Assembly: GCA_008690995.1 (NCBI GenBank)
Contig: VRMN01000003.1
Span: 124,001 to 188,000 of the forward strand
Source: Porphyridium purpureum
Taxonomy: Eukaryota; Rhodophyta; Bangiophyceae; Porphyridiales; Porphyridiaceae
Direction of reading: 5' to 3'
DNA length: 64,000 nucleotides
The notes under the pieces were generated by a model, which worked only from the letters and a program-made list of their open reading frames with translations, did not search any database and was not told the origin of the DNA. Shown here in pieces: positions 9,812 to 20,100 of the stretch (position 1 is the stretch's first letter; each line of letters opens with the position of its first letter). Position numbers and translations under genes: made by a program.

Positions 9812-9974
9812 ATAGAATATGAATAAGGCATTACACTGTCATCTGAATTGAATTCCCATGCCATTGTCATCTTGCGTGCGCGATGCCAGCACCTGGTGGT
9901 GGCAACCACCCGCGAACAGGTCGAGCCGAGCGCAGCGCGTCGTGAGAAGTTGTTGCAGCAGTAGCAGCGGCACG

Positions 9975-11390
9975 ATGGCGCGCGCCAGTGTCGTGCTCGT
10001 GACGCTGGACGAGGTCGATAATCATCGGAAGGATGTGCTGAAGATCGAGGTGACTCCGGCAACGACGCTGGCGGCCGTGCGCGACCAGGCAGTGGCGGCA
10101 TTGCGACCAGCTCCCGCGCACGCGCACGCAGATGCCGAGGCCGGTCCCGACGCCTCGGAGCCCTCGGCCGCGTCCCAGTTTGCACTGCTCGATAGAAATG
10201 GAAATCCAGTGGATCTGTCGCTCCCCATGCGTCTCGCAGGGCTACCAGCCAACTCAAAGCTGCGGCTCGCCACCGCGTCCAAGTACAGAATGGGGAAACC
10301 GGTGCCCAGCGCAGCGCGCCAAAAGGGTAGTGGGCCTGGACCTGCTTCTGGTCTGGTTTCAGTGGCGGTCTTGTTTCACACCTCTGACGCATGCAGAAGA
10401 CGCGTCGTGCTACGCGTCCCCCCGAACACAACGGTAGCACAGTGCTTGGCAAGGGCAGAATTGGATGCCACTTCTATCGATCAGATACTGCTGGATGACA
10501 AGCAAGTGTTGAACAAGAACAGCATGCTTTCCGAGCTCGGCGTTCAGAGTGGGTCGGCCGTGATCCAAGTTGGAGGCGTGGTTCAGGTCATCAAAAAGCT
10601 GTCGTCGACAGTGTCCCAACTTCCGCCGGGATCACAGATGCCTGAGGACTTTGAGACGCCCGCTGAGGATGATGCGATGGTCAAAAATGAGAAAGAGCAA
10701 GAAGCGATCATTCCTGCAGCACACGAAACGATTGTTATTCGCCCGCCGCGTGGCGACCAGCCCGTTGCCATTCCAGCCGAGGACGACTCCTTTTTCGAGC
10801 TCGGCGCCGCAGAGCTGAAGGCGCTTGCGGGCGAATTTCATAAGGACAAGGATGCAGACGTCCTCATGACGAAAAAGATGCGCGAGCAACGCAAAGAAGC
10901 AAAATCGACCGGCAGAAAAATCATAAGTACTCGCATTCGGTTGCAATTCCCTGACAGATGGTGTATTGAGAAAGTGTTTTCCGTGGCTGCGACGGTCGGC
11001 GATCTATACGACCTTTTAGAGTCGAGTTTGAAGGCGGAGGTACTGGCCGCTGCCACAAGGGAAACTTCTGATGAGATGTACTTGTTTGTTGCCCCTCCCG
11101 TGCGGAAATTGACAGACCGCACAAAGACTCTCGCGCAAGAGCAACTTACGCCGGCAGCGCGCATCATGGTACATGTTGCCTCGCAACCGACGGATACGGT
11201 GCTGCTTCTAAAGCCGTCTCTGCTGGACTGCGCTGTAGACCATCCTGTGAGCGGGCCAAACGCAGGAGCATCATCGCAGAACGTAAACAAGGACCAACCA
11301 GCACGTGCGATGCAGGCCGCGTCCAACGGAACATCCGCTGCTGGTGCGGCGGATGGAAAGAAGAAAGTGCCGAGCTGGTTTAAGAAGTAA
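9975..11390 (+). CDS. TUG/ASPSCR1-like UBX-domain protein (p97/Cdc48 cofactor)
   Basis: A 471-residue protein. An N-terminal ubiquitin-like domain starts right at MARASVVLVTLDEVDN, a second ubiquitin-like segment lies at about 125-205, an acidic linker follows, and a UBX domain (about 315-400) contains RIRLQFPDRWCIEKVF and YLFVAPPVRKL. The protein ends VPSWFKK, like other TUG and UBX family members. The architecture matches TUG/ASPSCR1 (yeast Ubx4), which binds and remodels the p97/Cdc48 ATPase in ER-associated degradation and membrane trafficking. An upstream in-frame ATG at 9858 would add 39 residues of low-complexity Ser/Trp/Arg sequence before the domain. The ATG at 9975 is preferred because it sits at the domain boundary with a good context. 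Confidence 0.82.
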   Translation: MARASVVLVTLDEVDNHRKDVLKIEVTPATTLAAVRDQAVAALRPAPAHAHADAEAGPDASEPSAASQFALLDRNGNPVDLSLPMRLAGLPANSKLRLATASKYRMGKPVPSAARQKGSGPGPASGLVSVAVLFHTSDACRRRVVLRVPPNTTVAQCLARAELDATSIDQILLDDKQVLNKNSMLSELGVQSGSAVIQVGGVVQVIKKLSSTVSQLPPGSQMPEDFETPAEDDAMVKNEKEQEAIIPAAHETIVIRPPRGDQPVAIPAEDDSFFELGAAELKALAGEFHKDKDADVLMTKKMREQRKEAKSTGRKIISTRIRLQFPDRWCIEKVFSVAATVGDLYDLLESSLKAEVLAAATRETSDEMYLFVAPPVRKLTDRTKTLAQEQLTPAARIMVHVASQPTDTVLLLKPSLLDCAVDHPVSGPNAGASSQNVNKDQPARAMQAASNGTSAAGAADGKKKVPSWFKK

Positions 11391-11744
11391 AATGAAGCAG
11401 AAATCTGAACACGACAAGCCCCGATGTTTGATTCATGCCGTCGTGTGAAAAATATCACTCGCATAAATAGTCAATTCATAAGCATGCCACCCACTTGAAC
11501 TTGTGTGAGAAATTTGCTTGTGGCGAGTGAGAACGAGACACGTGTGTCTGGCTGGAAAGGCTCAGACTCTTTCGGCAACGGGCCCCGCCCGAAACCCGAC
11601 TTTGTATTCCGTTTCTTCCGGGGTTATAAGCGCTCCTTGCGCTTTGACCACCGAAAACGGCTCGCGAGGAGGGTGCACAAGACAGGAACACGTTTCTGAC
11701 GGACTCGCGAATCTGCGCACACCGGCACGTGGAACCAGTGCATC
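11391..11744. other. Intergenic region with promoter of the glycosyltransferase gene
   Basis: A 354-bp spacer between two plus-strand genes. It contains a TATA-like box at 11625-11630; nothing else is recognised. Confidence 0.5.
11625..11630 (+). promoter_or_regulatory. Putative TATA box of glycosyltransferase gene
   Basis: TATAAG in the context GGGTTATAAGCGC, 115 bp upstream of the ATG at 11745. Spacing resembles that at GapA, the DEP gene and both CHRD genes. Confidence 0.5.
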
Positions 11745-13760
11745 ATGGCTGTGGGATCGGCAAAGGAAAAGGTACAAAACGGCGCGGACGGCGCGGACCA
11801 CGACGCTTCTGCGAAAGTGTCGCGCGACTTGGTGCGTAAGCTGCTTCTGGCAGAGAAGTCAAGGAAAAAATGGCGATGGATCTTTGCCTCGCTTATGCTA
11901 GGGTGCGTGGTGGTGCTGGTGCTGGACCGCACCGGCTCACTGTCGCGTAGATCAATGGACACGCTGCACTTGCATGGGACAGCGATGGTCCGAAAGGGTG
12001 CGGCGCTGTTCCGCACATTCGAGCGCGATTTTTTCGCGAACAACCTCGACCAAGCGCTGAAACGACAGGTGCTGCATGACGTATACTTGATCCCGGACGC
12101 CTTTCTGGATGAAGTAGAACGTCAGGACAAACTACACCTGCTGTTCAGATTTCTGACTCAGGAAACGCTCGACGTGACAACGAAAAAGGTGACACGCCTG
12201 CTTGTCGTGCAAGTCGCGCACTCGCTAAACGACAAGCTGTGGGCGATGGGTTCGGCGCTGGCATACGCCAAGAACACAAAGCGCTCAGTTGTAATTCTGT
12301 GGGAGCGTGACTCCTTTTTTTACCCTTCTTTTGATGAGGTGTTCGCACCCCAAGAAGATGTCATCGTTCTAGAAGTTCGCGACTTCAAGGCGCATCGGGT
12401 CTGGAACCCGTCACCAAATGATTGGGCTCGCTTGAATTGGATCGAGCATGATGCCATTGTGAGCGGCTCAGCACCGGAATCGATGCTTAACCCGATCTTC
12501 AATGTTGACAAGAACATTTTCATCCGCACGGGCAGCAGACTAGTGAGCGAGTATTCATCCGACTTGCCGATTCGGCGCGCTCTTAGTTCGCTGGTTCCTC
12601 TGCCCTTTGCTGCAGACCGTGTGCGCAAGCTCACTGACACGTTGCGCTTTGTACAGCACGACTCGGAGGTAATCAGCAAGCTCTATGAAGATTTCGACGT
12701 GCCCAAAATCATGCTTGCGCAAATGAGTCGCTCGCAGAGGATGGATTTGTACGATCAGCTAATATCGATGCAGAAGGAGCTCGACGAGCGTTTGGGAGCC
12801 GCCAACCGAGGGAAGGCCTCGAATGCTAAGCAGCACCGCGCTCGGGTTCTTTTTGCTCATGTACAGTACGGACTAGGGAACCGCATGCGTGCGCTAGGCT
12901 CAGCGATTGTGTTCGCTCAAAAGACTAACCGAGTGCTCGTCGTGATTTGGGAGAGTGACCACCACGTGGAAGGGCAGTTCGATGATTTCTTTGTGAACGG
13001 CTTTGTGATAATGGACCGATTTCCCATTGCGTGGCCGCTTCGAGACGATGGTGACTCCAAGCTCAAGACCTTCATGGACTCGTACAATTTGATGAAGAAG
13101 GAGAACAAGAACATCAAGTCGGCCGCCAGCTTTCATCTCAAAGACAGCCCGAGCAAGCACATTTACATCAAGACAGCCTACATTATCAAGTCAGCATTCA
13201 CAGGTACCGACAGTGTCAAAAAGGCCAAGAATTCGCCGGTGAGCAAGGCCATGCAGACGTTGACGCCTGTATTTGCCGTGCAGCGCCTCGTTGCCCGGCA
13301 CCACGCCAGTAATCTCGACAAGATGGTTGGCGTTCATGTGCGCGCCAAGACTATTGAGAAGGATATTTCCAAGGTGGATCCCACCAAGGAATACACCTCC
13401 GAATCGTCCAAGATTACAAATCTGTGGCGGAAGACCACCTCTCTTCCGGTGTTCGTGGCGAAGATGGCGTCGCTGCTCTCGGCACCTAACTTTTACGTGG
13501 CCACAGACACAGACGAGGCGCTGGCGGAGCTGGACGAATTGTTTCCCGGTCGCATTTTCTACACATACCGGCGGTGCGACGACCGCAGCGCGACGTGCAC
13601 ATTGTATGCCCTGGCCGACATTCTGTGCCTGAGCAAGACGAGGTACATCCTCGGCAGCCACTGGAGCTCGTTCACAGAGGCTGCAGTCCGGCTGGGTGGC
13701 AATGGCGTGCTGTTAGCTGGAGTAGATTTCGGGCCCAAGCCGAAACAAGGGAAAAGTTGA
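11745..13760 (+). CDS. Type II membrane glycosyltransferase, fucosyltransferase-like, with duplicated module
   Basis: A 671-residue protein. A short cytosolic tail, a basic stretch and one membrane anchor (about residues 44-60, WIFASLMLGCVVVLVL) give the type II topology of Golgi enzymes. Two related modules follow. The first (about 145-215) contains LNDKLWAMGSALAYAKNTKR and VVILWERD; the second (about 365-660) contains YGLGNRMRALGSAIVFAQKT and VVIWESD. After the second come GVHVRAK, NFYVATDTDEA and YALADILCLSKTRYILGSHW, the pattern of GT-B fucosyltransferases (O-fucosyltransferase/NodZ-like). The first module lacks the later motifs, so only the C-terminal half should be catalytic. A role in cell-wall polysaccharide or glycoprotein synthesis is inferred; the sugar is not determined. 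Confidence 0.75.
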   Translation: MAVGSAKEKVQNGADGADHDASAKVSRDLVRKLLLAEKSRKKWRWIFASLMLGCVVVLVLDRTGSLSRRSMDTLHLHGTAMVRKGAALFRTFERDFFANNLDQALKRQVLHDVYLIPDAFLDEVERQDKLHLLFRFLTQETLDVTTKKVTRLLVVQVAHSLNDKLWAMGSALAYAKNTKRSVVILWERDSFFYPSFDEVFAPQEDVIVLEVRDFKAHRVWNPSPNDWARLNWIEHDAIVSGSAPESMLNPIFNVDKNIFIRTGSRLVSEYSSDLPIRRALSSLVPLPFAADRVRKLTDTLRFVQHDSEVISKLYEDFDVPKIMLAQMSRSQRMDLYDQLISMQKELDERLGAANRGKASNAKQHRARVLFAHVQYGLGNRMRALGSAIVFAQKTNRVLVVIWESDHHVEGQFDDFFVNGFVIMDRFPIAWPLRDDGDSKLKTFMDSYNLMKKENKNIKSAASFHLKDSPSKHIYIKTAYIIKSAFTGTDSVKKAKNSPVSKAMQTLTPVFAVQRLVARHHASNLDKMVGVHVRAKTIEKDISKVDPTKEYTSESSKITNLWRKTTSLPVFVAKMASLLSAPNFYVATDTDEALAELDELFPGRIFYTYRRCDDRSATCTLYALADILCLSKTRYILGSHWSSFTEAAVRLGGNGVLLAGVDFGPKPKQGKS

Positions 13761-14738
13761 ATGACCACAGTGCAAGCGAATGCATTAGATCTGACTCAGC
13801 GTTGGCGTCCGAAATGTAAAAGTTCGTGGGGCCGTGGGCCAGCTGTAACCTGCCTACAAATTGCTCCACGCTGGAAATGAGCACGTCTTGCCAAACGTGT
13901 TAACGCGGCAGTGCGCCAAGCTGGAAAAACGGTTCAGTTGTTGATGCGTCAGGCCTGTCACGATATGCGATACATTTAGCCGACGTCGATTCACGAACCG
14001 ATTACGCCTCCAAACGACGCGGTATGCGCTGTCATCCCTTCACAAAATGCTGTACTACGGATGAATTCGAACCCTTCGGACAGCACACGGCCAACATCAA
14101 CCATCCATCCCACCCAACCACCTCCCAAAAACCCATGGGTGGAAACAGAGAAGCTTGTACGACACTAAGTTGTAGCCATACGCTCCACGTCCTGCTTTTA
14201 TCCGCCAGACCCCTGCTCTCTCTCTCTCCCTCCATTTCGCAAGGGTCATTCCAGAACCCGGACAAACCCCCTCGAAAAACCCGGCGTGGCGAAATAGGCC
14301 TCAAAATGGCCCCACAAAGCCGCACACGGTTTGAATTTGTCCATCGGCAATAGAAAAACATCGGAATTTCGGCGTGTTGGCGGTGACTCGTACGTGTAGG
14401 GTGCGGAGTGCGTCTGTGTGCCTTGTTTGAGGCTGGTGGGTATGCTACTGCTGCTGGTGGTAGTCTGGAGAGTTAGTTAGATGGGGCTCGCCTGAGAATA
14501 CGCTCCTATCAACACGACCCGGTTTCACGTGCCCATCCCGTACGTACGCAACGACAAAGCGGGAAAGCCTAGTTGTCAGCTGTGGTTGCCTGCTTGCTGC
14601 ATCTATAAAGTGGCGAGGCGCGTTTCGTAACTCCCGGCGAGCGCCGCGTGGTCGAAGGCAAGAGTTGTCACGCACGATTCGGGTGCGAACAAGTCATTGG
14701 TACGTTGGTGTGTTCCGGCCACAGACGCAGCAGTGACA
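13761..14738. other. Intergenic region with DEP gene promoter
   Basis: A 978-bp spacer between plus-strand genes. It has a CT-rich run near 14215-14234 and a TATA box at 14604-14610. No gene or structured RNA is recognised. Confidence 0.5.
14604..14610 (+). promoter_or_regulatory. Putative TATA box of DEP gene
   Basis: TATAAAG lies 129 bp upstream of the ATG at 14739. Confidence 0.55.
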
Positions 14739-15980
14739 ATGAGCGGAATATTCGACCGAAGTTCGCTCGTCCTAGCGGACTTTGGGAAGATGGTCGAGGC
14801 ATCCATCTCTCCAATGCCACACTCTCCGAGAGGCTCGACAAGCATCCGCAGCGCGGCAGGCAGCCCCAGAAGACACCGCGATGGAAGCGCCGAGCAGCGC
14901 TTTGATCGCGCGGAATCCGGCACGAGTCCCAGTCTCAGCATGGGCCCACGCGCCAACTCGGGCTCAAAGACGCTGCGGATGAATCTGTTTCGCTCGGGCT
15001 CAAGTTCGCAGGGGGCGAGCCGTACAATCGGCATCGACACGTCTGAATCGGGCGTGCCAATGAGTCCGCTATCGCCAGACAGCGGCGCCCGAAAGTCAGG
15101 CAGCGGGACGTGGGCCCGAGGGACGCGCAGACACGCTGGCAGTTCCAGCGAGATTATCGACTCGAAGGGGCTTGCGTCGCGTCTAGCGCCCTCAAGCAGT
15201 CTTCCAGCCGCAGGTGCGGTGGCCTTCGTGGCAGGCTACCTTAACGGCATTGATCTATTTGCGCTCGCAGAATCGCTCAGGCGGGAGCTGGACATCAGGG
15301 ACCGTGTCTTCCGACTCAAGACACACGCAAACACATTTCTGGCGATGGATCTGATTCGCTACCTCATCCACAATCGAATTGTCGCGAACCATGCCGACGC
15401 GCTAGAGGTCGGTGAGCGGCTGATCACGAGCGGTCTCATTTTTGATGTACTGGAAGAAGACGAACCGTTCAAGGGCGGCTACCGCTTGTACCGTTTTGCC
15501 GCGGACGAGCGCGAGCTGAACGAGCAGGAGCTCGATATCCCGGGAATCTTGCAGACGCTGCGGGAACGCATTCGGCCGCGTGATCGGAGGCAGGGCCTCG
15601 TTGTTGTCGAGGACTGCTTTCTGGGCGTGGAAGTTGTTCGCGAGCTTATGGCGAGCCAAATGGCAGCTAGTCGGCCAGAAGCGCAAAAAATCGCTCAGAA
15701 GCTGGAGGACCAGGGCCTGCTGGTCAAGGCGAAGGGGAAGGACATGGTCTTTGTGGACGGTGTGTGCTGCTACCGATTCAACTTGTACCCGATGAGCACG
15801 AGCAGTATTGCCGAGTCCTTAAAGAGCGAGACGCACCGATCTGACGAGACGGACACTGAACTATCTGGCGGTTCGCTTGGCGATCTGGTGGGAGGGTTTG
15901 GAGTGAGTGGCCGAACGAACGGCGAGATGGTGTCGGGTCGCGTGTTCCCGAGCGTGTCGTCCAAACTTGTACTGACATGA
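14739..15980 (+). CDS. Protein with two DEP domains
   Basis: A 413-residue protein. The first about 160 residues are Ser/Gly/Arg-rich and probably disordered and phosphorylated. A first DEP domain spans about 163-255: helical core with DRVFRLKTHANTFLAMDLIR, then EVGERLITSGLIFDV and YRLYRF. A second, diverged DEP domain spans about 272-350: EDCFLGVEVVRELMASQMA, AQKLEDQGLLVKA and DGVCCYRFN. DEP domains bind membranes or membrane receptors in G-protein and Wnt-type signalling; no RGS, GEF or kinase domain accompanies them here. The open frame reaches further left only via TTG, so ATG at 14739 is used. The exact pathway is unknown. Confidence 0.75.
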   Translation: MSGIFDRSSLVLADFGKMVEASISPMPHSPRGSTSIRSAAGSPRRHRDGSAEQRFDRAESGTSPSLSMGPRANSGSKTLRMNLFRSGSSSQGASRTIGIDTSESGVPMSPLSPDSGARKSGSGTWARGTRRHAGSSSEIIDSKGLASRLAPSSSLPAAGAVAFVAGYLNGIDLFALAESLRRELDIRDRVFRLKTHANTFLAMDLIRYLIHNRIVANHADALEVGERLITSGLIFDVLEEDEPFKGGYRLYRFAADERELNEQELDIPGILQTLRERIRPRDRRQGLVVVEDCFLGVEVVRELMASQMAASRPEAQKIAQKLEDQGLLVKAKGKDMVFVDGVCCYRFNLYPMSTSSIAESLKSETHRSDETDTELSGGSLGDLVGGFGVSGRTNGEMVSGRVFPSVSSKLVLT

Positions 15981-16591
15981 TCGCGAGGACGCGTGTACAG
16001 CACGGCGCAAGTCTATGATTAACCCAGTCCGGAACGCGGAAGTATGTACTAAAACGCAGTAAAATCAACGCATGTAACACGATCGCCCTCGCCCTCAAAG
16101 CTCTGCGCGACGTCGTGACGACGCGACCGCAGTGCGCGCGCCATCACAAAGTCATCTGGAACCACATGTGCCGCGAACCGCTCGCGCGCCGGTTCGGCGG
16201 GTGTACTGCACGTCGCGATCGCCGTACCCACATGTACAGGTGGAGGAGTGTGTGTGTTTGTGATCGCGAACGCGCCGGTAATCTCCGCAGGCGCGCGTGA
16301 TCGAGTCGTGTTTGTGTGGCTGCGCGGGGTGGTTGTGGATGTGCTGCGCCGCGCGTAGCAAAGCGGAGCGCTTTCAGAAGCAGCCGCAGCCGCCAGGCCG
16401 CGCGCCGCCACAAAGAACATGGCGGTGCTGCTGCGGCTGCTGGTGGTGGTGGTGGTGGTGGATCTGCTGTGATCGAACGTGCGCTTATTGAGGGGGGGGC
16501 CGCTCTATATGCGGTGCGAGTCGTTCCATCCATGTGTGGACGCGTGCGTTCTTGGTACATGGTTCATAGGTGCGTTACGTCGTGTGGTGAA

Positions 16592-16597
16592 TATAAG
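16592..16597 (+). promoter_or_regulatory. Putative TATA box of GapA
   Basis: TATAAG in the context GAATATAAGAAGCG, 159 bp upstream of the ATG at 16756. Confidence 0.55.
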
Positions 16598-16700
16598 AAG
16601 CGCGGGGTTGTGCGATAAGGCTTCATAAGGATTGTGGTGCCGAGTGGATAAGGGGAGGTAGAGTGGCGAGATCGGGGCAAGAGGGTGGGGAGGAAGAGTA

Positions 16701-16733
16701 GAAGAGAGAGAAAGAGAGAGAGAGAGAGAGGGT
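16701..16733 (+). repeat. GA microsatellite in the GapA leader
   Basis: An almost pure GA dinucleotide run on the coding strand, ending 22 bp before the start codon. Similar purine runs precede UBC12, BAG6-like and kinase start codons in this window. Confidence 0.8.
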
Positions 16734-16755
16734 TGAGGGAATTGAGTAGTGCAGC

Positions 16756-17949
16756 ATGGCGTTTGTGTCTAGCTTCTCCACCGTGTCGTCGGCCGCGGCC
16801 ACGCGCCCGCAGAATGTGTGCGCGCAGCGCAGCTTTGTGGGCGCGCCGGTCGGCCGCGTGAGCACCGTGTCGCCGGTCGTGGCCAAGGCCTCGGCCTCCA
16901 GGGCCGCGGGCAGCGCCGGTGACCTGACCATGAAGGTCCGCGTCGCGATCAACGGCTTTGGCCGTATTGGCCGTAACGTGCTCAGATGCTGGGAGGGACG
17001 CGCGGACTCGCCGCTCGAGATTGTCGCGATCAACGACACCTCGGGAGTGAAGACCGCCGCCCACCTGCTCAAGTACGACTCGATCCTCGGCACCTTTGAC
17101 GCGGACGTCAAGGTCGTCGACGACAACACGATCTCGGTGAACGGAAAGAACATTGCCGTGGTGTCGAGCCGCAACCCGCTCGAGCTGCCGTGGAAGGAGA
17201 TGAACATTGACATCGTCGTCGAGGGTACGGGCGTGTTCGTCGATGGCCCCGGAGCCGGCAAGCATCTGCAGGCCGGCGCGAAGAAGGTGGTGATCACCGC
17301 TCCGGGCAAGGGCCCGGAGGTCCAGACCATCGTGGTTGGCGTCAACCACGAGACCCTGGACTGCTCCAAGTTTGACATTATTTCCAACGCCTCGTGCACC
17401 ACGAACTGCATGGCGCCGTTCGTCAAGGTCCTGGAGGAGGAGTTTGGCATCGTCAAGGGCTGCATGACCACCACCCACTCGTACACTGGTGACCAGCGCC
17501 TGTTGGACGCGGGCCACCGCGACTTGCGCCGCGCTCGCGCCGCTGCCCTGAACATCGTGCCCACCACCACCGGTGCCGCACAGGCCGTGGCTCTCGTGGT
17601 GCCGTCGGTCAAGGGCAAGCTCAACGGCATTGCGCTCCGCGTCCCAACGCCGAACGTGTCCATCGTGGACTTTGTGTGCAACGTTGAGAAGAAGACCTTC
17701 AAGGAGGAGGTGAATGGTGCGCTGCTGAAGGCATCGCAGGGCTCCATGAAGGGCATCCTCAAGTACTCGGACGAACCGCTGGTGTCTGCGGACATCAAGG
17801 GCGAGAACTGCTCGTCGGTGATCGATTCCTCGCTTTCCATGGTGATCGGCGACGATCTGGTCAAGGTCGTGGCATGGTACGACAACGAATGGGGCTACAG
17901 CCAACGCTGCGTCGACCTGTGCGACTTGGTCGCGAAGCAGATGCAGTAG
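16756..17949 (+). CDS. GAPA: Chloroplast glyceraldehyde-3-phosphate dehydrogenase, GapA type
   Basis: A 397-residue enzyme of the Calvin cycle that reduces 1,3-bisphosphoglycerate to glyceraldehyde-3-phosphate, normally with NADPH, in the plastid stroma. The first about 57 residues (Ser/Ala/Val/Arg-rich, few acidic residues) are a transit peptide. The mature part begins near [19 protein letters not shown], with the NAD(P)-binding motif. The active site is [13 protein letters not shown], catalytic Cys at residue 214, followed by [20 protein letters not shown] and the terminal [11 protein letters not shown]. The frame ends just after the domain, without the GapB-type C-terminal extension, so thioredoxin control would be through CP12. 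Codon use is strongly G/C-ending, consistent with high expression. Identification is very secure. Confidence 0.98.
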   Translation: MAFVSSFSTVSSAAATRPQNVCAQRSFVGAPVGRVSTVSPVVAKASASRAAGSAGDLTMKVRVAINGFGRIGRNVLRCWEGRADSPLEIVAINDTSGVKTAAHLLKYDSILGTFDADVKVVDDNTISVNGKNIAVVSSRNPLELPWKEMNIDIVVEGTGVFVDGPGAGKHLQAGAKKVVITAPGKGPEVQTIVVGVNHETLDCSKFDIISNASCTTNCMAPFVKVLEEEFGIVKGCMTTTHSYTGDQRLLDAGHRDLRRARAAALNIVPTTTGAAQAVALVVPSVKGKLNGIALRVPTPNVSIVDFVCNVEKKTFKEEVNGALLKASQGSMKGILKYSDEPLVSADIKGENCSSVIDSSLSMVIGDDLVKVVAWYDNEWGYSQRCVDLCDLVAKQMQ

Positions 17950-18261
17950 ACAACTGACCTCGTCTAGGTTGTGCCTCGTGGCGCGGTTGACCTCTGCTCA
18001 CAGTACAGTTGGTTAGTAAAAGTAAAAAGGTTGCAGTGGATCTCACTTTTCGATTTATATCTTTTGCATTCGCACCGCTGCGGTCACGCGTGGATTTATT
18101 ATCGCATGATTGACTCCAATGAAAGGGACTGCCGAGCTCGCGCCATTGCATTGCTCGTGCGACACCTCGTGAAAATGAATGTCTGCGTCACGTGGGGCGC
18201 TGCTTATTGAGCCAAGGTGCGAAACATGCCCAGCAGTCTCTTGCGGTGTGCGAATAAGGCT
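17950..18261. other. Convergent 3' flanks of GapA and TALE gene 1
   Basis: A 312-bp spacer between two convergent genes. No gene is recognised. Confidence 0.6.
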
Positions 18262-19482
18262 TCACTCGCGTGTGCCAGTTCTTGCCTTCTTCGGCTCGGT
18301 GGCTGCATCTCCCGATTCTGACGATTCGCCGTGCATGTCAAGCGATCTGGAAGAACGTGCCTGTGGGCTCGCGACCGCTAACTGCAGCGATCGCTTCGGA
18401 GCACGCGCCGGCGAAAACGTTGAAACTGGCCTCACGGCATCGTGATGAAGATTCAGAGCCTGTGCACGTGGTTCCGCCAGGGATAAGTGCGAATGCAACG
18501 GCAACAAGTGCGGGTCCGTCACTGCTGTGTGCTGGGTTCTTGCTGATTTCTGCGACCGCTTTGGTGGCGGCAGAGTTTGCACCTCCGAAGACTGCATTCC
18601 AAACCGCTTTGGTTCAACGATCGCAAAGCGCGTCTCTGGCTGCACCGATGCAGGGTCTGTAGTCGCGTTTGAGGACAGCGGTACCTTTGCGGAAGAGGTC
18701 TCCGTAGCCCGCAGTGCTGCGGTTCTGGAGCCAATCACCAAGTGTCTGCGACCGCTTTTCCAGTCCCGCTTGCGAAAATTATGAAACCAGTTCCTCACTT
18801 GAGCAATCTCCAAACCCGTGTCCTGAGCCAGTTGGTGGCATTCCGGGTCTGACGGATACGGGTGGTCATCATGCGCGTCGGCCCATTCTCGAAGTAACGA
18901 CCTTGAGTCCGGGATGACGTTTCTTTTGGCCTCGTTCAACGTCTCTGCCTTCGAAAGCTTGGCGACCGCGGCATGAAAGCACTCACGTAGCATTCTGTCT
19001 TCGGCCGGGGAATACCACGTTGCATTGGGCACCATTTCTTGCACCAGCTCGAGCACGGTATCTTTGCACGCGTGCTCACATTGCGCAAGAATATCGTCCA
19101 GTCTTTGCTGGAAGACGTCCATTGTCTGGGGCGCAACTCCGGAGGACAGTTTTAGTCCTAAACCGTTGCCAGCCACAGTTGACGGTAAGACCTCTGGGTG
19201 CGCGTCTGCAATAGAATGATTCTCGAACCCCCTTTCCTCAGCACCCTGTCTCCTACCATTTCTACCAGCCCGGTCACCATCATCGATGACACTTCTAATC
19301 CTTTCCAACTCATTTGCATCCGAACCGACACGCGCTTGTGCGTCGTCCGCTGGACGAGGTTCACCATCCGATGCGTGCGCCATGGAAAGCTGCGTCAATG
19401 TGTCTGCGTCTCTCGCTGATCCTGGTGCTGAGGTGTGTCGCCCTCCGCAAACATCAGCCTGCGTCCTGCCACCCCGCTCCAT
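18262..19482 (-). CDS. TALE-class homeodomain transcription factor 1
   Basis: A 406-residue protein. The homeodomain (about 182-243) has the TALE-type three-residue insertion between helices 1 and 2, seen as HPYP at residues 207-210, and a recognition helix [14 protein letters not shown] with the invariant W, F, N and R. Residue 50 of the homeodomain is His, unlike the Ile usual in plant KNOX/BELL proteins. A helical segment before it (about 120-180, [20 protein letters not shown] through KLSKAET) may be a partner-binding domain. The rest is Ser/Arg-rich and low complexity. In green algae and plants TALE proteins act as heterodimers that switch on the diploid programme. The gene is transcribed away from a second TALE gene at 20101. 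The homeodomain is firm; KNOX versus PBX-like class is not settled. Confidence 0.88.
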   Translation of the reverse strand: MERGGRTQADVCGGRHTSAPGSARDADTLTQLSMAHASDGEPRPADDAQARVGSDANELERIRSVIDDGDRAGRNGRRQGAEERGFENHSIADAHPEVLPSTVAGNGLGLKLSSGVAPQTMDVFQQRLDDILAQCEHACKDTVLELVQEMVPNATWYSPAEDRMLRECFHAAVAKLSKAETLNEAKRNVIPDSRSLLREWADAHDDHPYPSDPECHQLAQDTGLEIAQVRNWFHNFRKRDWKSGRRHLVIGSRTAALRATETSSAKVPLSSNATTDPASVQPETRFAIVEPKRFGMQSSEVQTLPPPKRSQKSARTQHTAVTDPHLLPLHSHLSLAEPRAQALNLHHDAVRPVSTFSPARAPKRSLQLAVASPQARSSRSLDMHGESSESGDAATEPKKARTGTRE

Positions 19483-20100
19483 TATGCTGGACTTGCTCGC
19501 CTGGCCTCACCGCGCCTCGTTTCTCGCGCTCACGTCGCTGCAGGTCACAACCTTTTCTTTTGAGACTAGGCTGACTCGCTCTATTAAAACAACATTGTTT
19601 TAGTATAAACATGAACTAGTCTCGATGTATGGAACGAGGCAGCTGGGGTCCAACGCTGACTGGGGTTGTTGCGTCGGGGCCAAGTGGCGCGCAGCCCTGA
19701 AAACGAAGCCGCCGCGCCGTGGCACTACTGGGTAGGGAGCGCGCCGCAAGAACCCAAACGTTTTGATGATTGAACATCTTGCTTTACTCCACACCGAACC
19801 AATAGCGGTCAGATCAGCAACAACACTCCTTGCCGGGCAAGCGAGTGTCTTGCGTCCAACCCTCGCCTACAACACTGTGCTTGTTATATTGCCTCGGGAC
19901 AGCACGTTCCTCGACCTCCACTCTACACTGCGCCCGGTCCACGCGCCCGCAGCAACCATCAGCCTCCGCCGAGTCCCGCAATAATGTTCGTAACGTGCTC
20001 GCCCACGTTACGTTATTCCAGCAGCCAAAGCAACCGAAAAGCCGACATCCTCGCGGCACTGTCGTGCGGCCTCGAGAGGAAGACGTGAGAACGGGGAGCG
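19483..20100. promoter_or_regulatory. Shared divergent promoter of the TALE gene pair
   Basis: A 618-bp region between the start codons of two oppositely transcribed homeobox genes. No other gene is seen. A TTATATT element lies near 19880 on the plus side. Sharing of regulatory elements is inferred from geometry only. Confidence 0.5.

Larger units (their letters stand above)
15981..16755. other. Intergenic region with GapA promoter
   Basis: A 775-bp spacer between plus-strand genes. It has a GGT repeat (about 16440-16460), a TATA box (16592-16597) and a GA microsatellite (about 16701-16733). No gene is recognised. Confidence 0.55.

Noticed and set aside
14050-14075. GGGTTCGAATTC on the minus strand, resembling a tRNA B box
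   Set aside because: The flanking bases do not form a T-stem or acceptor stem, and no A box is at the right distance.
14145-14153. ACAGAGAAG, a match to the U6 snRNA core
   Set aside because: Only nine bases agree; the following AGC triad region and the U6 stem-loop are absent.
16564-17904. Two long minus-strand frames (446 and 420 codons) opposite GapA
   Set aside because: GapA is unmistakable on the plus strand. High G/C at third positions keeps antisense frames open; the products have no recognisable features.
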